Source: Deltaproteobacteria bacterium
GTDB lineage: Bacteria; Desulfobacterota; Desulfobulbia; Desulfobulbales; BM004
Direction: 5' to 3'
DNA: 7,644 nt
Assembly (NCBI GenBank): GCA_019312685.1
Contig: JAFDCR010000245.1
Span: forward strand, 1-7,644
Shown: one piece after another, positions 5,431 through 7,644 of the stretch
Numbering within the stretch: position 1 is the first letter of the stretch
Layout of the letters: the number at the start of each line of letters is the position of its first letter
Notes under the pieces: model-generated
What the model was told of the DNA's origin: nothing
Databases searched by the model: none
Seen by the model: only the letters and a program-made list of their open reading frames with translations
Program-made: the position numbers and the translations under genes

Positions 5431-6087
5431 TCAAGCCATTTCCAGCACTGCCTTGACCAGGTTTTCAGCCCCGTCACCTATCTGGTCCACCCTGGCATCA
5501 AGCATATAACAGGGTGTGGTCACAACCTTTTTCTCCCGGTCCACAACTATTTCCCCATGGGTGGTCTTGGAATGGCTGGCGCCCATCTGGGCAATTGCCG
5601 CTTCAGTTCCCGGGTCCCGGCCTATGGTAACGGTAACGTCTCCCAGTATTTTAGCAATAATTGCCGGAGCAATGCAGAGCGCCCCGATCGGTTTACCCAG
5701 GGTTGCGGTGTCCCGGATTGCCCGCTCCACCTCTTCATTAACAACGCAGTTCGGTCCGTCAAAGGCAAAGGTGGAAAGATTCTTGGCAACCCCGAGGCCG
5801 CCGGGAATAACAAGGGCATCAAAATCGTCAGCCCTGTACTCTGCCAGATCCTTGATATTTCCCCTGGCGATCCGGGCCGCCTCGACCAGGACATTGCGCT
5901 CTTCCTCCATTTCCTGGTTGGTAATAAAATTGAGGACATGATGCTGGGGAATGTCAGGGGCAAAACACTGGTAGTCTGCGCCATGTTTGTGAATGGCCCA
6001 AAGTGTCATTACCGATTCATGTATTTCCGCACCATCTTTGTTGCCGCATCCTGAGAGGATTACGGCAAATTGCACCTTGTCCGCCAT
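5431..6087 (-). CDS. elbB: ElbB-type DJ-1/PfpI family glyoxalase (isoprenoid biosynthesis-associated)
   Basis: A 218-residue cytoplasmic enzyme that matches E. coli ElbB along its whole length: LSGCG at 11-15, the GAEIHE box at 19-24, RNVLVEAARI at 64-73, VIPGG at 93-97 with AKNLS following, the nucleophile elbow C138 in ALCIAPA, TIGRD, and VTTPCYML near 189-196. C138 with E21/E24 and nearby residues corresponds to the class I amidotransferase-like active site. E. coli ElbB shows glyoxalase activity in vitro (methylglyoxal or glyoxal to hydroxy acid), and it was earlier linked to isoprenoid synthesis; the physiological substrate remains unclear. AGGAGG (6094-6099) ends 6 nt before the ATG, an excellent site. 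It follows hpt by 32 nt on the same strand, so the two are probably one operon. A long frame on the opposite strand is only a shadow of this gene. Confidence 0.93.
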   Translation of the reverse strand: MADKVQFAVILSGCGNKDGAEIHESVMTLWAIHKHGADYQCFAPDIPQHHVLNFITNQEMEEERNVLVEAARIARGNIKDLAEYRADDFDALVIPGGLGVAKNLSTFAFDGPNCVVNEEVERAIRDTATLGKPIGALCIAPAIIAKILGDVTVTIGRDPGTEAAIAQMGASHSKTTHGEIVVDREKKVVTTPCYMLDARVDQIGDGAENLVKAVLEMA

Positions 6088-6119
6088 TTTCTGCCTCCTG
6101 ACTTTATAAACTCATCATT

Positions 6120-6638
6120 TTAAGGGTCTATCAGGTGATATATCTCCGGAAAATGTCTGTACTGCTCTCTGCAGTCAAGTCCGTATCCGACCAGGAAGCC
6201 GGACTTGACCTCAAACCCCACATAATCAATTGGAATATCAATTTCCCGCCTCTCTTTCTTGTCAATCAAGGCACAGACCCGCACAGATTTTGCCCCCCGT
6301 TCTTCAAGAGATTGCCTCAGGTATTTGAGAGTGCGGCCAGTGTCAATAATATCCTCAACGATAAGAACATCCTTGTCTTTGATGTCCGACTCGACATCCT
6401 TGGTAAGCCTCAGAGAACCGGATGAAGTTCCCATGCCGTAGCTTGCCACCCGCATGAAATCTATTTCAATATCGGACTGAATCTCTCTGACCAGGTCGGC
6501 CATGAAGATAAAGGAACCGTTCAGGATACCGACGACCAGAAGCGGGCTTTTGGCATAATCCTTTGAAATGGCAGCGCCAAGCTCCTTAACCCGTCCGGCA
6601 ATATCCGCCTGTGATATAATCAGTTCTTTTTCCAGCAT
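6120..6638 (-). CDS. hpt: Hypoxanthine phosphoribosyltransferase
   Basis: A 172-residue purine salvage enzyme that joins PRPP to hypoxanthine (and usually guanine) to give IMP or GMP in the cytoplasm. The type I phosphoribosyltransferase motif VLIVEDIIDTGRTL is at 91-104 with the acidic pair E95-D96. The NGSFIF loop at 40-45 binds pyrophosphate, the ASYG flexible-loop segment is at 65-68, and the VGFEV to GYGLDCREQYRHFPEI end block (140-166) forms the purine site. The length matches bacterial Hpt. The ATG at 6636-6638 lacks a clear Shine-Dalgarno and is preceded by AT-rich sequence; no better start is available. A good promoter lies 36-64 bp upstream. It leads the probable hpt-elbB operon. 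Confidence 0.95.
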   Translation of the reverse strand: MLEKELIISQADIAGRVKELGAAISKDYAKSPLLVVGILNGSFIFMADLVREIQSDIEIDFMRVASYGMGTSSGSLRLTKDVESDIKDKDVLIVEDIIDTGRTLKYLRQSLEERGAKSVRVCALIDKKERREIDIPIDYVGFEVKSGFLVGYGLDCREQYRHFPEIYHLIDP

Positions 6639-6673
6639 AATTTTTTACAGGTGAAGTAAAACAATTGTCTGGC

Positions 6674-6702
6674 AATGTAGTTGTCTTTTTCTTTCATCTC
6701 AA
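6674..6702 (-). promoter_or_regulatory. Sigma70-type promoter for hpt-elbB
   Basis: On the - strand TTGAGA (plus 6697-6702) and TACATT (plus 6674-6679) are separated by exactly 17 bases. They match the consensus at 5 of 6 and 4 of 6 positions. The start of transcription would be near 6667, giving a leader of about 28 nt before the hpt ATG at 6638. Position, spacing and match are all good for an unregulated housekeeping promoter. Confidence 0.55.
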
Positions 6703-6729
6703 GATAATTTTTTTATGTGGCTCTTATTG

Positions 6730-6867
6730 ATTTTCAGGTTTTTGAGTATTCTTGAAGATTGCTGCTGAATAAAAACTGGTTCGGGGTCTCCCCCTGGTCG
6801 CTTACCTTCCGCCTCCGCGGGGATGACAAACCACACAACACAGTCCAGATTATTAAAACCTGAAAAT
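6730..6867. mobile_element. MITE-like or dispersed palindromic repeat candidate with 13-bp inverted ends
   Basis: ATTTTCAGGTTTT (6730-6742) and AAAACCTGAAAAT (6855-6867) are perfect reverse complements enclosing 112 bases with no ORF. The interior has a GGGG-TCT-CCCC hairpin (6783-6793), then CCTCCGCGGGGATGACAAA (about 6812-6830). The latter resembles the GTCATCCCCGCGG ends of dispersed palindromic repeats common in bacterial chromosomes. No target-site duplication is evident. It may be a small non-autonomous element or simply a large structured intergenic repeat. Confidence 0.35.
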
Positions 6868-7011
6868 AGATTATAACCACGTTTTTTTAATTCTGGACCT
6901 GCAAGGCTGATCAGTCCTGTTTTCCTACATCGGAAATAAATATACCGGCATATTCGTCATTTGTTTTTTTTGTCTTGTTGCCCATGATAGTTGTTTGATA
7001 TCGTAATATAT

Positions 7012-7644
7012 ATGAAAAATTTACCCAGTAACACACTATTTGTCACCGGAACCGGCACATCGGTGGGCAAGACCTATTTCTGCGCCAGGCTTCTCGAATA
7101 TTTAACCTCAAAGGGAATACCGGCCGGCTATCAGAAATGGATTGCCACCGGGGCTGATAAAGGACTGCCCGAAGACCTTGATCTCTGTTTAAGAGCAGCA
7201 GGCATAGAACCCGACCCTGTGCTTATGAAGCAGCTGGTCCCGTTCAGCTTCCGGTTTCCCGCTTCACCGCACCTGGCTGCTGAAATGGAAAACCGGCAGG
7301 TTGAACCGGATGTCATTGTGGAAAATTATCTCAGCCTGGCAGCGAATTACGAGTATCTTATCGTTGAAGGAGTGGGCGGCTTAATGGTTCCACTGCGCCG
7401 CGACATCCTGTTGGCCGACCTGCTTTCCAGGCTGCGCCCCAGAACCCTGATAGTGGCCGGAAGCGGTCTTGGAACCCTGAACCATACCCTGCTCACCCTT
7501 GAAGCCCTGCGCAAAAGGGATATCCCGATCATTGGGGTTGTTTTCTCAGATCCTGAAAGCCGGGAGGACGAAAGACTGGTGCAGGATAACATTCTGACCA
7601 TAGGCGAAATCGGCCTGGTTCGAATATTCGGACGGCTTCGGCGC
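7012..7644 (+). CDS. bioD: Dethiobiotin synthetase, 3' end beyond the window
   Basis: 211 codons are present and the frame is still open at the edge; E. coli BioD has about 225 residues, so perhaps only a few to a few dozen codons are missing. The enzyme closes the ureido ring of dethiobiotin from diaminopelargonate, CO2 and ATP, the penultimate step of biotin synthesis. The Walker A loop GTGTSVGKT is at 13-21, the substrate-site lysine lies in KWIATG (K42), FPASPHLAA follows the usual SPH block, and EGVGG begins at E119 before the MVPL strand. GSGLGTLNH fits the later nucleotide-site segment. There is no Shine-Dalgarno before the ATG, and AT-rich DNA precedes it directly, so a leaderless start is possible. 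The gene is divergent from hpt; other biotin genes, if clustered, would lie to the right. Confidence 0.93.
   Translation, partial: MKNLPSNTLFVTGTGTSVGKTYFCARLLEYLTSKGIPAGYQKWIATGADKGLPEDLDLCLRAAGIEPDPVLMKQLVPFSFRFPASPHLAAEMENRQVEPDVIVENYLSLAANYEYLIVEGVGGLMVPLRRDILLADLLSRLRPRTLIVAGSGLGTLNHTLLTLEALRKRDIPIIGVVFSDPESREDERLVQDNILTIGEIGLVRIFGRLRR

Larger units (their letters stand above)
6639..7011. other. Divergent spacer between hpt and bioD
   Basis: A 373-bp non-coding region between divergent genes. It carries the hpt promoter, a 138-bp segment with 13-bp terminal inverted repeats (6730-6867), and AT-rich sequence before bioD. No ORF is supported. A possible TTGTTG (6975-6980) and TATCGT (6999-7004) pair with an 18-bp spacer would start bioD transcription right at its ATG, but the match is weak. 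Confidence 0.5.

Noticed and set aside
5389..6054. A 221-codon open frame on the + strand
   Set aside because: It is wholly antisense to elbB, has no family features and no ribosome binding site; elbB matches its family over the full length.
1..7644. CRISPR arrays, tRNA or rRNA genes, phage or toxin-antitoxin modules
   Set aside because: I saw no regularly spaced repeats, no tRNA cloverleaf or rRNA-like sequence, and no integrase, phage or toxin-antitoxin proteins.

Overview
The window looks like chromosomal DNA from a Gram-negative anaerobe, most likely a Desulfobacterota (former Deltaproteobacteria) member of the Desulfobulbales type. This placement is inference. It rests on a hybrid histidine kinase with an AHDFNN phospho-acceptor box, a receiver-only regulator, a small conserved protein of a kind I associate with this phylum, and above all a gene that appears to encode selenocysteine. 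Base composition is moderate in genes and AT-rich between them.

Layout, left to right. Bases 1-351 are AT-rich non-coding DNA with a candidate promoter. On the + strand follow a soluble GAF-HisKA-HATPase-receiver hybrid kinase (352-2361) and, 44 bases later behind a strong ribosome binding site, a 112-codon AhpD/carboxymuconolactone-decarboxylase-like gene (2406-2744). This gene is interrupted by an in-frame UGA exactly where the second cysteine of the CxxC redox motif belongs. A perfect 7-bp hairpin with a G-first loop lies 18 nt after the UGA, as expected of a bacterial SECIS element. Ordinary gene calling would split it into two meaningless ORFs. After an AT-rich gap comes a 78-residue protein of unknown function (3107-3343, +). 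It converges on a ZupT-like ZIP metal transporter (3673-4497, -), which lies downstream of a receiver-only response regulator (4696-5070, -). The spacer between those two holds an operator-like dyad and a branched structured element.

The right third is housekeeping. hpt (hypoxanthine phosphoribosyltransferase) and elbB (DJ-1/PfpI-type glyoxalase) form a - strand pair driven by a good sigma70-type promoter. Divergent from them, bioD (dethiobiotin synthetase) starts at 7012 and runs off the window. The hpt-bioD spacer contains a 138-bp segment bounded by 13-bp inverted repeats.

The main discovery candidate is the CxxU AhpD-like selenoprotein with its SECIS, a second perfect palindrome just upstream of the UGA, and a cysteine-rich tail. 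Its position directly behind a sensor kinase suggests, but does not prove, a link to redox or stress signalling. The transporter and the small regulator may form a metal-response neighbourhood.
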